The translations under genes and the position numbers were made by a program. From contig CANLEM010000005.1 of assembly GCA_947489685.1 (NCBI GenBank), positions 124,001-188,000 of the forward strand: a DNA stretch of 64,000 nt. The letters run 5' to 3'. The notes beneath the pieces were generated by a model. That model searched no databases and was not told the DNA's origin. It saw only the letters and a program-made list of their open reading frames with translations. Positions 10,172 to 18,328 of this stretch are shown one piece after another (within the stretch, counting starts at the first letter, position 1; each line of letters begins with the position of its first letter). This DNA is from an uncultured Aquimarina sp. GTDB taxonomy: Bacteria; Bacteroidota; Bacteroidia; Flavobacteriales; Flavobacteriaceae.

Positions 10172-10995
10172 TGCGGATCAAGGAACGGTATTTAGGGTTT
10201 TTAGCAAGTAAACCTTTATGGCAAGAAAAAAATAGTATTGGACTATCACAATTTTATTTTGACTCATATGCCGAGATTTCTTCTATCCCTGAAAATCTGA
10301 ATATTTATAATCCTACTAATGAAGTACTAGGCAAACGAATTGAATCTTTTTTTGAATATTATATTTCGCAATCAAATCGTTATACCTTAATAGGCAAAAA
10401 CATTCAAGTATTTAAGGAGAAAATTACCATTGGAGAACTGGATTTTCTAGTATTAGATACTATAAATGGAAAGCAAATTCATATAGAACTGGTTTATAAA
10501 TTTTATGTTTACGACCCCGAAATCAATGTTGAAATAGACAAGTGGATTGGACCCAATAGAAATGACAGTCTATCTCTAAAAATAGAAAAGCTAAAGACTA
10601 AACAATTTCCTCTACTCTTTAAACCAGAAACCAAATCCATTGTAGAAAATTTAAAAATTAATCTGGATACGATAGAGCAACAAGTTTGCTTTATGGGTCA
10701 TCTTTTCATTCCTCGATCTTTGCAAGGTCATAAAATCTCTATATTAAACAACCAATGTATTAATGGATTTTGGATAAAACCTAAAGAGTTTACCTTAAAA
10801 GCGTATGGGTCTTATTACTTTTATATTCCGCAAAAAAAAGATTGGATTGTAGATCCTAAATATTGTACAAATTGGTATTCATATAATGATATACAAGAAC
10901 CCATTCAAACAGCGATACATCAAAAAAAATCTGTACTGTTATGGATGAAAAGCAGTACAGATCATTTTGAACGTTTTTTTATAGTCTGGTGGTAA
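10171..10995 (+). CDS. DUF1853 family protein
   Basis: A 274-residue soluble protein. The core fits DUF1853: GELDFLVLD, HIELVYKFYVYDP and WIGPNRNDSLSLKIEKLK, an arrangement of Asp/Glu/Lys residues reminiscent of the PD-(D/E)xK nuclease fold (inference; no activity is established for the family). The start ATG shares its A with the stop codon of the hybrid kinase, so translational coupling is likely. The C-terminus is a Trp/Tyr-rich stretch (WYSYNDIQEP) ending FFIVWW. It is transcribed toward the AAA ATPase gene on the other strand, leaving only 21 bases between stops. Confidence 0.75.
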   Translation: MRIKERYLGFLASKPLWQEKNSIGLSQFYFDSYAEISSIPENLNIYNPTNEVLGKRIESFFEYYISQSNRYTLIGKNIQVFKEKITIGELDFLVLDTINGKQIHIELVYKFYVYDPEINVEIDKWIGPNRNDSLSLKIEKLKTKQFPLLFKPETKSIVENLKINLDTIEQQVCFMGHLFIPRSLQGHKISILNNQCINGFWIKPKEFTLKAYGSYYFYIPQKKDWIVDPKYCTNWYSYNDIQEPIQTAIHQKKSVLLWMKSSTDHFERFFIVWW

Positions 10996-11016
10996 TCACT
11001 GTAGTGTTTACACTAA

Positions 11017-12480
11017 TTATAGCTCACTAATATAGCTTCCGTAAAGGTCATTAAACCTAAACCCTTCGGATAATCTATATTTACTCAATTTTTTAAACTC
11101 TACCAATCCCCAAAGCAAGAATTCTTTCATAAAATAACTGTCATTTTTATCAATATCTGGTTGGTATTCTTTAATCAAATCCTGTAACGGAACTATGCTA
11201 TCTAATTTTGTTTTGTATGCTGCTTCTGATATATCATCCAACAATTCGAATCCACTTTCTTCAAAAAACCAATTTACCAATTCTTGATAGGGACTTTGCT
11301 CATTTTCCTTCTCCAATTTCTCAATTTTCGGAAAATAACTAGGGAATAATGTTTTAATGGCATCCACTAATAAAGAATTTGCCACAGAAGCCGCACCTTC
11401 CTGTTCTCCTTCGTATACCAATTCTACCTTTCCTGTAATTGAAGGAATAACTCCTGTAAAATCACTTAATCGCAATAGCGTTGTTTTATCTCCAGAAAAT
11501 AACGATCTATGTTCTGCTGTACTTAATAAATTCTCATAGGCAGTTATACTCATCCTAGCACTGATGCCGCTTTTATGATCAATAAATTCACTTTCTCTAG
11601 CCTGAAAGCTTATTTGTTCTAATAAATTTTTGGCGATATCGGGCACGTGTACCAGATCACTTTGTCTCGTATCTAATTTAGCTTCTTGCTGAGTGATAGT
11701 TTTGGCAATTTCTATAGTCTCTGGATAATGTGTTAAAATCTGAGAACCAATTCTATCTTTAAGCGGGGTCACTATACTTCCTCTATTTGTATAATCCTCT
11801 GGGTTAGCCGTAAATACAAACTGAATATCAAGAGGTAATCGTAACTTAAACCCTCTTATTTGGATATCTCCCTCTTGCAAAATATTAAACAACGCCACTT
11901 GTATTCTTGCTTGTAAATCGGGTAATTCATTAATAACAAAAATGCTTCGGTTTGCTCTTGGTATCATTCCAAAATGTATCACCCGGTCGTCTGCATAACT
12001 TAATTTAAGATTTGCAGCTTTTATAGGATCAACATCTCCAATAATATCGGCTACTGTAACATCGGGAGTTGCCAGTTTTTCGGCAAAACGATCAGATCTA
12101 TGCAACCAACTAATTGGAGTATCATCTCCTCTTTCTGCTATTAAACTTACCGCATATCTTGAGATAGGGCATAATGGATCATCATTAATTTCTGATCCTT
12201 CAACAATAGGAACCCATTCATCCAAAAGGTTAATCATTTGCCTGGCCAATCGAGTTTTTGCCTGCCCTCGTAATCCTAATAAATTAATATTATGCCTAGA
12301 AAGTATGGCCCTTTCTAATTCGGGAATTACTGTGTTTTCGTATCCATGAATACCTGTAAAAGTAGCTTCATTATTACTTATCTTTTTTATCAAATTATTT
12401 CTTAACTCATCTTTGATTGATGTAGTTGTATAGCCAGACTTTTTTAATTGTCCTAGTGTTTTTATATTTTCTATTTTCAT
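11017..12480 (-). CDS. MoxR/BchI-type AAA+ ATPase
   Basis: AAA+ ATPase related to magnesium chelatase subunit I and MoxR ATPases, 487 residues. Walker A is LGLRGQAKT (about 75-83), Walker B-like IFVINELPDL has Asn where most family members have Asp, sensor 1 is FVFTANPED, followed by an arginine-finger region (PLKDRIGSQIL). The longest frame would begin at a TTG 27 bases upstream; I chose the ATG giving MKIENIKTLGQLK, which is the natural N-terminus. The VWA gene lies directly upstream on the same strand, 52 bases away, the classic ATPase plus VWA adaptor pairing used to remodel or activate protein targets. The target is not known. Confidence 0.88.
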   Translation of the reverse strand: MKIENIKTLGQLKKSGYTTTSIKDELRNNLIKKISNNEATFTGIHGYENTVIPELERAILSRHNINLLGLRGQAKTRLARQMINLLDEWVPIVEGSEINDDPLCPISRYAVSLIAERGDDTPISWLHRSDRFAEKLATPDVTVADIIGDVDPIKAANLKLSYADDRVIHFGMIPRANRSIFVINELPDLQARIQVALFNILQEGDIQIRGFKLRLPLDIQFVFTANPEDYTNRGSIVTPLKDRIGSQILTHYPETIEIAKTITQQEAKLDTRQSDLVHVPDIAKNLLEQISFQARESEFIDHKSGISARMSITAYENLLSTAEHRSLFSGDKTTLLRLSDFTGVIPSITGKVELVYEGEQEGAASVANSLLVDAIKTLFPSYFPKIEKLEKENEQSPYQELVNWFFEESGFELLDDISEAAYKTKLDSIVPLQDLIKEYQPDIDKNDSYFMKEFLLWGLVEFKKLSKYRLSEGFRFNDLYGSYISEL

Positions 12481-12532
12481 TTTAAATTTTTCTCTATAAC
12501 GATTCAATGATAAACTTAACGTCTTAAGCTTA

Positions 12533-13663
12533 TTATCCTTTTATTCTTTTTTTTCTGTTGGTTTCATAATCTTCGAAAATCATTTCTCCCAGGCCTTTAA
12601 GTCCTGTATAAAATGCTTTTCCTTGATTGGCATAAGTAAACTCTCTTACAAATTGCATTAAATAAGGATCTTGCGCAATCATAAAAGTGGTAATTGGGAT
12701 ATGTAATTTTCGCGCTTGCTGTGCCATCATATAACATTTATTTACAATATGTCGGTCTAAACCATTGCTGTTTTTATAATATTGACCATCGGACATTCTC
12801 ATACAACTGGGTTTACCATCTGTAATCATAAATATTTGTTTATTGGTATTTCGTTTTCTTCGCAACATATCCATTGCCAATTGCAATCCTGCTACTGTAT
12901 TGGTATGGTATGGCCCCACCTGTAAATATGGTAAATCTTTTATGGCTATTGGCCATGCATCGTTGCCAAATACTAAAATATCCAAGGTATCTTTAGGGTA
13001 TCGAGTAGTAATCAATTCGGCCAGTGCCATGGCCACTTTTTTTGCTGGTGTAATGCGATCTTCGCCATATAGTATCATACTGTGGCTAATATCAATCATT
13101 AATACTGTACTCATTTGCGCCTTAAATTGCGTCTCTTCGACTATCAGGTCATCTTCGGTCAAATTAAGATCTCCTATACCATGATTAATTTGTGCATTTT
13201 TAAGGCTTTCGGTAATAGAAATTCGCTCTAGAGAATCTCCGTATTGATAATTCCGAAATTCGCCCGCATGTTCATCCCCTCGGCCAGTATAGTTTGTTCT
13301 ATGATTACCTGCCCCGCTGCGTTTCAGTTTTCCGAAAATCTGATCTAATGCTCTTTTTCGAATAGCCTGTTCTGTCTTTGCAGTAATGGCCATTTTACCT
13401 TTACCATCAGGATTTATTTCTTCGCGAATGTATCCTTTCTTTTTCAGGTCTTCAACAAAATCATCGAGCGTATATTCTTTGTCTGTTAACTGATACTCTT
13501 TATCTAACTCTTTCATCCAATCAAGAGCTTCATCAAGATCTCCTGATGTATGTGTTATAATTTCCTGAAAAATATCAAAAAGTTTATCGAATGGAGATTG
13601 TTCTGGGGCTTCATATTTTTTAAAAGTAAAACCTTTTTTAAATAATTTTCTTTTCTCTTCCAT
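12533..13663 (-). CDS. VWA domain-containing protein (partner of AAA+ ATPase)
   Basis: A 376-residue soluble protein. The N-terminal 140 residues are charged and helical (LDDFVEDLKKKGYI), followed by a basic linker and a von Willebrand A domain from about 180 with an intact MIDAS: DISHS, a Thr region near TNTVAGL and TDGKPS. It is related to the ChlD/CoxE type of VWA proteins. The adjacent ATPase gene is downstream on the same strand, so the two are probably cotranscribed and form a chaperone-like complex. A -33/-7-like promoter lies just upstream. Function is inferred from the pairing only. Confidence 0.88.
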   Translation of the reverse strand: MEEKRKLFKKGFTFKKYEAPEQSPFDKLFDIFQEIITHTSGDLDEALDWMKELDKEYQLTDKEYTLDDFVEDLKKKGYIREEINPDGKGKMAITAKTEQAIRKRALDQIFGKLKRSGAGNHRTNYTGRGDEHAGEFRNYQYGDSLERISITESLKNAQINHGIGDLNLTEDDLIVEETQFKAQMSTVLMIDISHSMILYGEDRITPAKKVAMALAELITTRYPKDTLDILVFGNDAWPIAIKDLPYLQVGPYHTNTVAGLQLAMDMLRRKRNTNKQIFMITDGKPSCMRMSDGQYYKNSNGLDRHIVNKCYMMAQQARKLHIPITTFMIAQDPYLMQFVREFTYANQGKAFYTGLKGLGEMIFEDYETNRKKRIKG

Positions 13664-13686
13664 TAGATAAAGTTAGCATATTTTGT

Positions 13687-13718
13687 AAAAGATAGATACT
13701 CTAATCGTACAGAAGCAA
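13687..13718 (-). promoter_or_regulatory. Putative promoter of the VWA-AAA operon
   Basis: On the minus strand TTG (plus-strand CAA at 13716-13718) is followed after 21 bases by TATCTTTT (plus-strand 13687-13694), close to the TAnnTTTG -7 consensus. The ATG follows after 23 bases. A back-to-back promoter for the M28 gene lies about 60-120 bases away on the other strand. Confidence 0.35.
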
Positions 13719-13776
13719 GGAGAATTAACATTTGTTTTGGAGTATTTGAAAAAGATAGACCTCTTATGCGAAGTAA

Positions 13777-13810
13777 TTTGTAAGCAAATGCCATACAATT
13801 ATTATCTTTG
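13777..13810 (+). promoter_or_regulatory. Putative Bacteroidota-type promoter of the M28 peptidase gene
   Basis: TTTG at 13777-13780 and a perfect TAnnTTTG element (TATCTTTG, 13803-13810) separated by 22 bases. The predicted start of transcription leaves a 5' leader of about 70 bases before the M28 start codon. Confidence 0.5.
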
Positions 13811-13889
13811 AGACAAAAGCATAGTTATATTGTGTTTTTTAATTCAATAGTAAATAGATCATATCACACACTTTATTTTAATATTCATC

Positions 13890-15362
13890 ATGAAAAAATC
13901 AATTCTACTTACACTTCTTTTTACGTTCACAGCATTTATTTATGCTCAAAATGATATCGAAAAAGTTAAATCTACAGTGTCCAAAAATGAAATAAAGGCT
14001 CATATATATTTTCTTGCTTCAGATGAGTTAAAAGGTAGGCAAACGGGTACTTCAGAAAATAAAATTGCAGCACAGTATTTGGCAAATATGTTGCGTAGTT
14101 ATGGAGTTAAACCTATACCAAATACGGATAGTTATCTTCAAACCGTAGAATTAAATAAAACTACCGGTGTTAGTAATGCATCTTTAAAAATTGGTAATTC
14201 TAGTTTTGATCAAATATTTACTCTTAACAAGATTAACGCGAACTACGATGATAAGGCAATTTTTGTGAATTATGGTTTAGAAGAAGATTATAAGAATGTA
14301 GATGTCAAGGGGAAATATGTTATTTGTATTATGGGTACCAAAGATGAAAAGGCAATTAGAGCCTCATTCTCTATGGCCAGAGAAAAAAGTGCTCTAGCCA
14401 AAGCAAAGGGTGCTCTTGGTATCATAGAAATCTGTAATGTTGATGATGCTACTCAGGCAAGATTGTCTCATTATATGAACGGTGATGGTATGTCTATCTC
14501 TAGTTCTAACGATTCTAAAAAGGATGATTTTGTGCATCTTTGGGTGAATGACCAAAATGAAGAAATAAACAAATTATTCTCAACACAAAAAGAATCCGAA
14601 ATTTCGCTTACTGTAGAAGGTATTGCTAAAAAAATCATTTATTCTCAAAACGTGGTAGGTGTTGTAGAAGGAACTGATCCAAAACTTAAAAATGAATATG
14701 TTATTTACTCTGCACATTATGATCATGTGGGTATTGGTAAACCGGTAGAAAATGATTCTATATATAATGGAGCTAGAGATAATGCAGTAGGTACTGTTAC
14801 TGTACTTTCTGCTGCCGAAAACATAGCCAAGTACCCAACTAAGCGTTCGGCGTTATTCATTCTTTTTACAGGCGAGGAAAAAGGCCTATTAGGCAGCAAA
14901 TGGTATGTAGAACATCCGGTTATTCCATTAGATCAAATGGTATATTGTTTTAATAGTGATAATGGTGGATATAATGACACCTCTCTTGCCACTATTATTG
15001 GTTTGGGTAGAACTACTGCAGAAAAAGATATTATCAATTCTGTATCCCAATTTGGGTTAAAAGCAATCGACGATCCAGCACCAGAGCAAGGTTTATTTGA
15101 TAGATCCGATAATGTAAATTTTGCTGCAAAAGGTATCCCTGCTCCTACATTTAGCATGGGGTTCTCTGCTTTTGATGAGCAAATTACTAAGTATTATCAT
15201 CAAGTTACTGATAATCCAAACACTTTGGACTATGACTATTTATTCAAGTTTTTCCAATCGTATGTTTTGGCTTGTAGAAGTATTGCAAATAATCCTGAAA
15301 CTCCTTTTTGGATCGAAGGTGACAAGTACTATGAGGCAGGAAAAAAGCTATACAAAAAATAA
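13890..15362 (+). CDS. M28 family zinc metallopeptidase, exported
   Basis: Aminopeptidase of family M28, 490 residues, with a signal peptide ending FIYAQ. The mature start KAHIYFLASDELKGRQTG is typical of Bacteroidota M28 enzymes. A PA-like insert precedes the catalytic domain (about 240-480), in which zinc ligands are visible: AHYDH (about 275), GARDNA, GEEKGLLGS with the catalytic Glu, FNSDNGGY and a late His in YYHQVTDN. It should release N-terminal residues from peptides in the periplasm. A beta-lactamase-like lipoprotein gene follows after 35 bases. Confidence 0.92.
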   Translation: MKKSILLTLLFTFTAFIYAQNDIEKVKSTVSKNEIKAHIYFLASDELKGRQTGTSENKIAAQYLANMLRSYGVKPIPNTDSYLQTVELNKTTGVSNASLKIGNSSFDQIFTLNKINANYDDKAIFVNYGLEEDYKNVDVKGKYVICIMGTKDEKAIRASFSMAREKSALAKAKGALGIIEICNVDDATQARLSHYMNGDGMSISSSNDSKKDDFVHLWVNDQNEEINKLFSTQKESEISLTVEGIAKKIIYSQNVVGVVEGTDPKLKNEYVIYSAHYDHVGIGKPVENDSIYNGARDNAVGTVTVLSAAENIAKYPTKRSALFILFTGEEKGLLGSKWYVEHPVIPLDQMVYCFNSDNGGYNDTSLATIIGLGRTTAEKDIINSVSQFGLKAIDDPAPEQGLFDRSDNVNFAAKGIPAPTFSMGFSAFDEQITKYYHQVTDNPNTLDYDYLFKFFQSYVLACRSIANNPETPFWIEGDKYYEAGKKLYKK

Positions 15363-15397
15363 TTTGTAGAGATCATTTTCATAAATAAAATACCGTA

Positions 15398-16534
15398 ATG
15401 AAAAATGTATGTTTTCTTTTTACTGTGCTTTTCTTTATGATATCCTGTACTCAAAAAACTCCTCTTGAAAAAGTCTTAACCTCGGATAGCAAAATTATTC
15501 AAAATGTCATACAAAATGCAGAGGATTATGAGGTACAAATCATATATAGTCAAATCAATAGGAATGAAAAAGGTATTCCCTCTTTTATAGATTATACATT
15601 TAATCTAGCCGAAGATGTATATTTCTATCCTGCAAGTTCTGTGAAATTTCCTATAGCGTTAATGAGCCTTCAAAAATTAAAGGAATTACAGAAAAAAGGA
15701 GTTCAAATTGATCGTAAAACGAGTTTTATAACAAAAAAAGATACGCTACACACTTCAATCGAAAAAGAAATTATTAAAATTTTTGCCGTAAGTAATAATC
15801 AAGCATATAATCGTCTTTTTGAATTTTTAGGTCAGGATTATATCAATCAAAATTTAGATTCTAAAAAATTGACTGGTAGGATTTCGCATAGGTTATCAGC
15901 ATTTCATTCTCATAATTTGACTACTCAATCCATATTATTTCACAAAAACAATGATACGCTCTACAAACAAGAAAGTATTGAAAATTCTCCTCAAGAAGAA
16001 TTATCTTTAAAAAAACTATTAAAAGGGCAAGGCTATATCTATAATTATGATTTGATTGAGCAGCCAAAAGATTTTTCTAAAAAAAATTACCTACCCTTAA
16101 GGTCTCTACATGAAATGATGAAACGAGTACAGTTTTCTGAGTTATATCAAATACCAGAAAGTTTTGACTTAAATGATAATGACCGGGAGTTTTTATTAAA
16201 CGCTATGCGCATGTTACCAAGAGAGGCTGGATATGCCAAAACGAAATACTATGATGGCTATGGTAAGTTTTTCATTTTCGGGGATCGCAAAGATGATATA
16301 CCTCAACATATAAAAATATACAATAAGGTAGGTTATGCCTATGGTTACATAACGGATTCTGCCTATATCCAGGATACAAAAAATGATATAGAATTTATAC
16401 TTTCTGCTACTATTCATGTAAATAAAAACGGTATTTATAATGATAATACTTATGAATATAATGAGATTGGCATTCCTTTTTTGGCAGAACTAGGAAGGCG
16501 AATTTATGCGTTAGAAAAAGGAAGAAAGAAGTAA
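15398..16534 (+). CDS. Class A beta-lactamase-like serine hydrolase, lipoprotein
   Basis: A 378-residue protein with a lipoprotein signal (FFMISCTQK). The penicillin-recognition fold is indicated by SSVK (Ser80, Lys83) as the SxxK motif, SNN near residue 131 as SxN, and KVG near 312 in place of the KTG triad. The order and spacing fit the beta-lactamase2 family, but sequence between motifs is far from known resistance enzymes, and Flavobacteriaceae carry many such hydrolases with unknown substrates. Resistance should not be assumed. It probably forms a transcription unit with the M28 peptidase. Confidence 0.8.
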   Translation: MKNVCFLFTVLFFMISCTQKTPLEKVLTSDSKIIQNVIQNAEDYEVQIIYSQINRNEKGIPSFIDYTFNLAEDVYFYPASSVKFPIALMSLQKLKELQKKGVQIDRKTSFITKKDTLHTSIEKEIIKIFAVSNNQAYNRLFEFLGQDYINQNLDSKKLTGRISHRLSAFHSHNLTTQSILFHKNNDTLYKQESIENSPQEELSLKKLLKGQGYIYNYDLIEQPKDFSKKNYLPLRSLHEMMKRVQFSELYQIPESFDLNDNDREFLLNAMRMLPREAGYAKTKYYDGYGKFFIFGDRKDDIPQHIKIYNKVGYAYGYITDSAYIQDTKNDIEFILSATIHVNKNGIYNDNTYEYNEIGIPFLAELGRRIYALEKGRKK

Positions 16535-16820
16535 AAAAGCAATCTTCATATTAAAAAATACAAGTATTTTTCACACTTTACCCTTTACAGATTTCATAAA
16601 ATTTGCGTGTATAAACCTCTGTATAATCCAAACTTTAAGAAATATTTCGTTTTTTTTAACAAAACAATATTACAAAAAGGTCATTTAAGCAGTAATTTTA
16701 CAATACCCCCTAGTTAGATAATTGTTAAAGCGGTATTACAAATACAATATGAATACAAACACATTTCGACAATAATTGCATAATGTGCTAGGCATAGTAT
16801 GTAATTTTAAATCATAGATT

Positions 16821-17174
16821 ATGAAAAAATACATACTACCCCTGCTTATATTTTCTTCTTTCTTTCTGTACCCAAATATTTTTATTACCCATCATACAAG
16901 TACTTCTATCGAGACAATTCAAAATCCTCGTGATCGTAAACTTTCACCTGAAGAAGTTCAAGAAAGGGGAATTGATTTACTTGCCAATGAAATTGTCGGA
17001 AATATTGATGCAATAGATCTGCGTAAAATGGCTAGATCAGCTATTTTTGAAACATCATATGGTTTTAGATGGAAAATGGTTAATCTACACACTGGTAAAG
17101 TAATTATTGTGAAGGTAGATAAAGACTTTAAGCTAATTTCGGCCAGAGATAAGAATAACTCTAAAGTTATGTAG
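16821..17174 (+). CDS. Small exported protein of unknown function
   Basis: Not recognised. 117 residues with an N-terminal hydrophobic segment (YILPLLIFSSFFLYP) that is a signal peptide or anchor, followed by a polar domain containing LSPEEVQERGIDLLANE and a C-terminal strand pair (GFRWKMVNLHTGKVIIVKVD). It stands alone after a 286-base AT-rich gap in which I see no promoter match or other gene, and converges on a small minus-strand gene with stop codons five bases apart. Confidence 0.6.
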   Translation: MKKYILPLLIFSSFFLYPNIFITHHTSTSIETIQNPRDRKLSPEEVQERGIDLLANEIVGNIDAIDLRKMARSAIFETSYGFRWKMVNLHTGKVIIVKVDKDFKLISARDKNNSKVM

Positions 17175-17178
17175 TTTT

Positions 17179-17421
17179 TTAATCTATTTTAGATAGGATT
17201 TCTTTTACATATTCATAATCTTCTTCATACTCCCAATAAATTATTCTATCATAAGCATATTTCATAAGGATAAATTTTTTGCTTACAGATAATATTCTAT
17301 CAACTGCTATTATTTTTCTTGAAGATTCCTTTACTTCTACTTCTTCAATTATTTCTTGATTTCTGGCATCAAAACCATGAACGATTGTATGATTCTTAAA
17401 AGTGAGTTCTATATACTTCAT
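17179..17421 (-). CDS. Small hypothetical protein
   Basis: Not recognised. An 80-residue acidic soluble protein (KYIELTFKNHTIVHGF, then IIEEVEVKES and EEDYEYVKEIL). The open frame could begin one codon earlier at a TTG; the ATG is preferred. It has no signal peptide. It is convergent with the exported small gene downstream of it, and its upstream side faces the metallo-hydrolase gene. Coding status rests on length and amino-acid composition only. Confidence 0.5.
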   Translation of the reverse strand: MKYIELTFKNHTIVHGFDARNQEIIEEVEVKESSRKIIAVDRILSVSKKFILMKYAYDRIIYWEYEEDYEYVKEILSKID

Positions 17422-17535
17422 CAATACCTTATTTTTATTTCAAATGTAGTGATTATTTGACCTTAACACCCCTTTAAGAGTTTGGTATTTACATTTTACT
17501 AACTTTAAGGCGCTATAAATTAATCATCAAAAAAA

Positions 17536-18309
17536 GTGTATCGAATAGTTTTAGTTATTACTACTTTTCTTTTTAGTGTTTCAGGTATTTCCCAAGAGAA
17601 TATTAGCATTACATATGTTGGTAATATGGGTGTCCATATTGTACATAAAAATTCATCTGTACTTATTGATGGTTTACATACAAAATATGGTGATGATTAT
17701 TTATTCCCAACTAAAGATTTGGTTCATAAAATCAACACTGTTCTTAAACCTGATGCTATCTTATTTACGCATCATCATGGTGATCATTTTAGTGCTCAAT
17801 TATCCGAAAACTACTTAAAATCGAATAAAAAAGCAGTTCTTTTTGGTGCCGATCAAATCACCAAAAACTTTTCGAATTATAAAGAACGTGTATATACGAT
17901 TTCAACAAAAGATTATACCAAACAAACTATCAGTATTGATAACTTTAATATTACTGGTGTAAAAATAAATCATGTCGGAAAAAGACATACCTCTGTACAA
18001 AACGTTGGGTACATCATTAATTTTGATGATGTAAAAATATTACATGTGGGTGATACCAATTGGTTAGAAGAAATCGATTTATTCGATCATTTGCAACTAA
18101 TCAATGAATCTATAGATATTGCCATTCTACCGTATTGGATGTTGTTGCATAAAAACACGACCGAATTACTCAAAAAACACATTAGTCCTAAGCATATAGT
18201 CGCTACTCATATTTCCCCAAAAATAAAACCTCAAGAATTAGTCGAGCTAAAAAGAAAATATCCTAACACTTATTTTCTTACCACTCTCGAAGAAAACATA
18301 CAATTATAA
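17536..18309 (+). CDS. MBL-fold metallo-hydrolase (UlaG-like), exported, GTG start
   Basis: Metallo-beta-lactamase-fold hydrolase of 257 residues. The metal site THHHGDH follows the second strand, with later ligands in GDTNW and ATHISP. The layout (ITYVGNMGVHIVHK at the start) resembles the UlaG/RomA-type group. A signal peptide (VLVITTFLFSVSGISQ) requires translation from the GTG: a TAA lies five codons upstream and there is no ATG between them. The gene is followed 19 bases later by the large BNR-repeat protein, so the two are probably one unit. The substrate is unknown. Confidence 0.82.
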   Translation: MYRIVLVITTFLFSVSGISQENISITYVGNMGVHIVHKNSSVLIDGLHTKYGDDYLFPTKDLVHKINTVLKPDAILFTHHHGDHFSAQLSENYLKSNKKAVLFGADQITKNFSNYKERVYTISTKDYTKQTISIDNFNITGVKINHVGKRHTSVQNVGYIINFDDVKILHVGDTNWLEEIDLFDHLQLINESIDIAILPYWMLLHKNTTELLKKHISPKHIVATHISPKIKPQELVELKRKYPNTYFLTTLEENIQL

Positions 18310-18328
18310 TTAACGCACATCTTATATA

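Noticed and set aside
11002-11015. Short inverted repeat TAGTGT/ACACTA between convergent genes as terminator
   Set aside because: The loop would be two bases and there is no T-run; too weak to claim.
12843-13184. A 113-codon plus-strand frame
   Set aside because: Lies entirely antisense to the VWA gene, inside its MIDAS region.
15398-16534. Calling the serine hydrolase an antibiotic-resistance beta-lactamase
   Set aside because: The SxxK, SxN and KVG motifs are present, but the rest is divergent and no resistance context exists.
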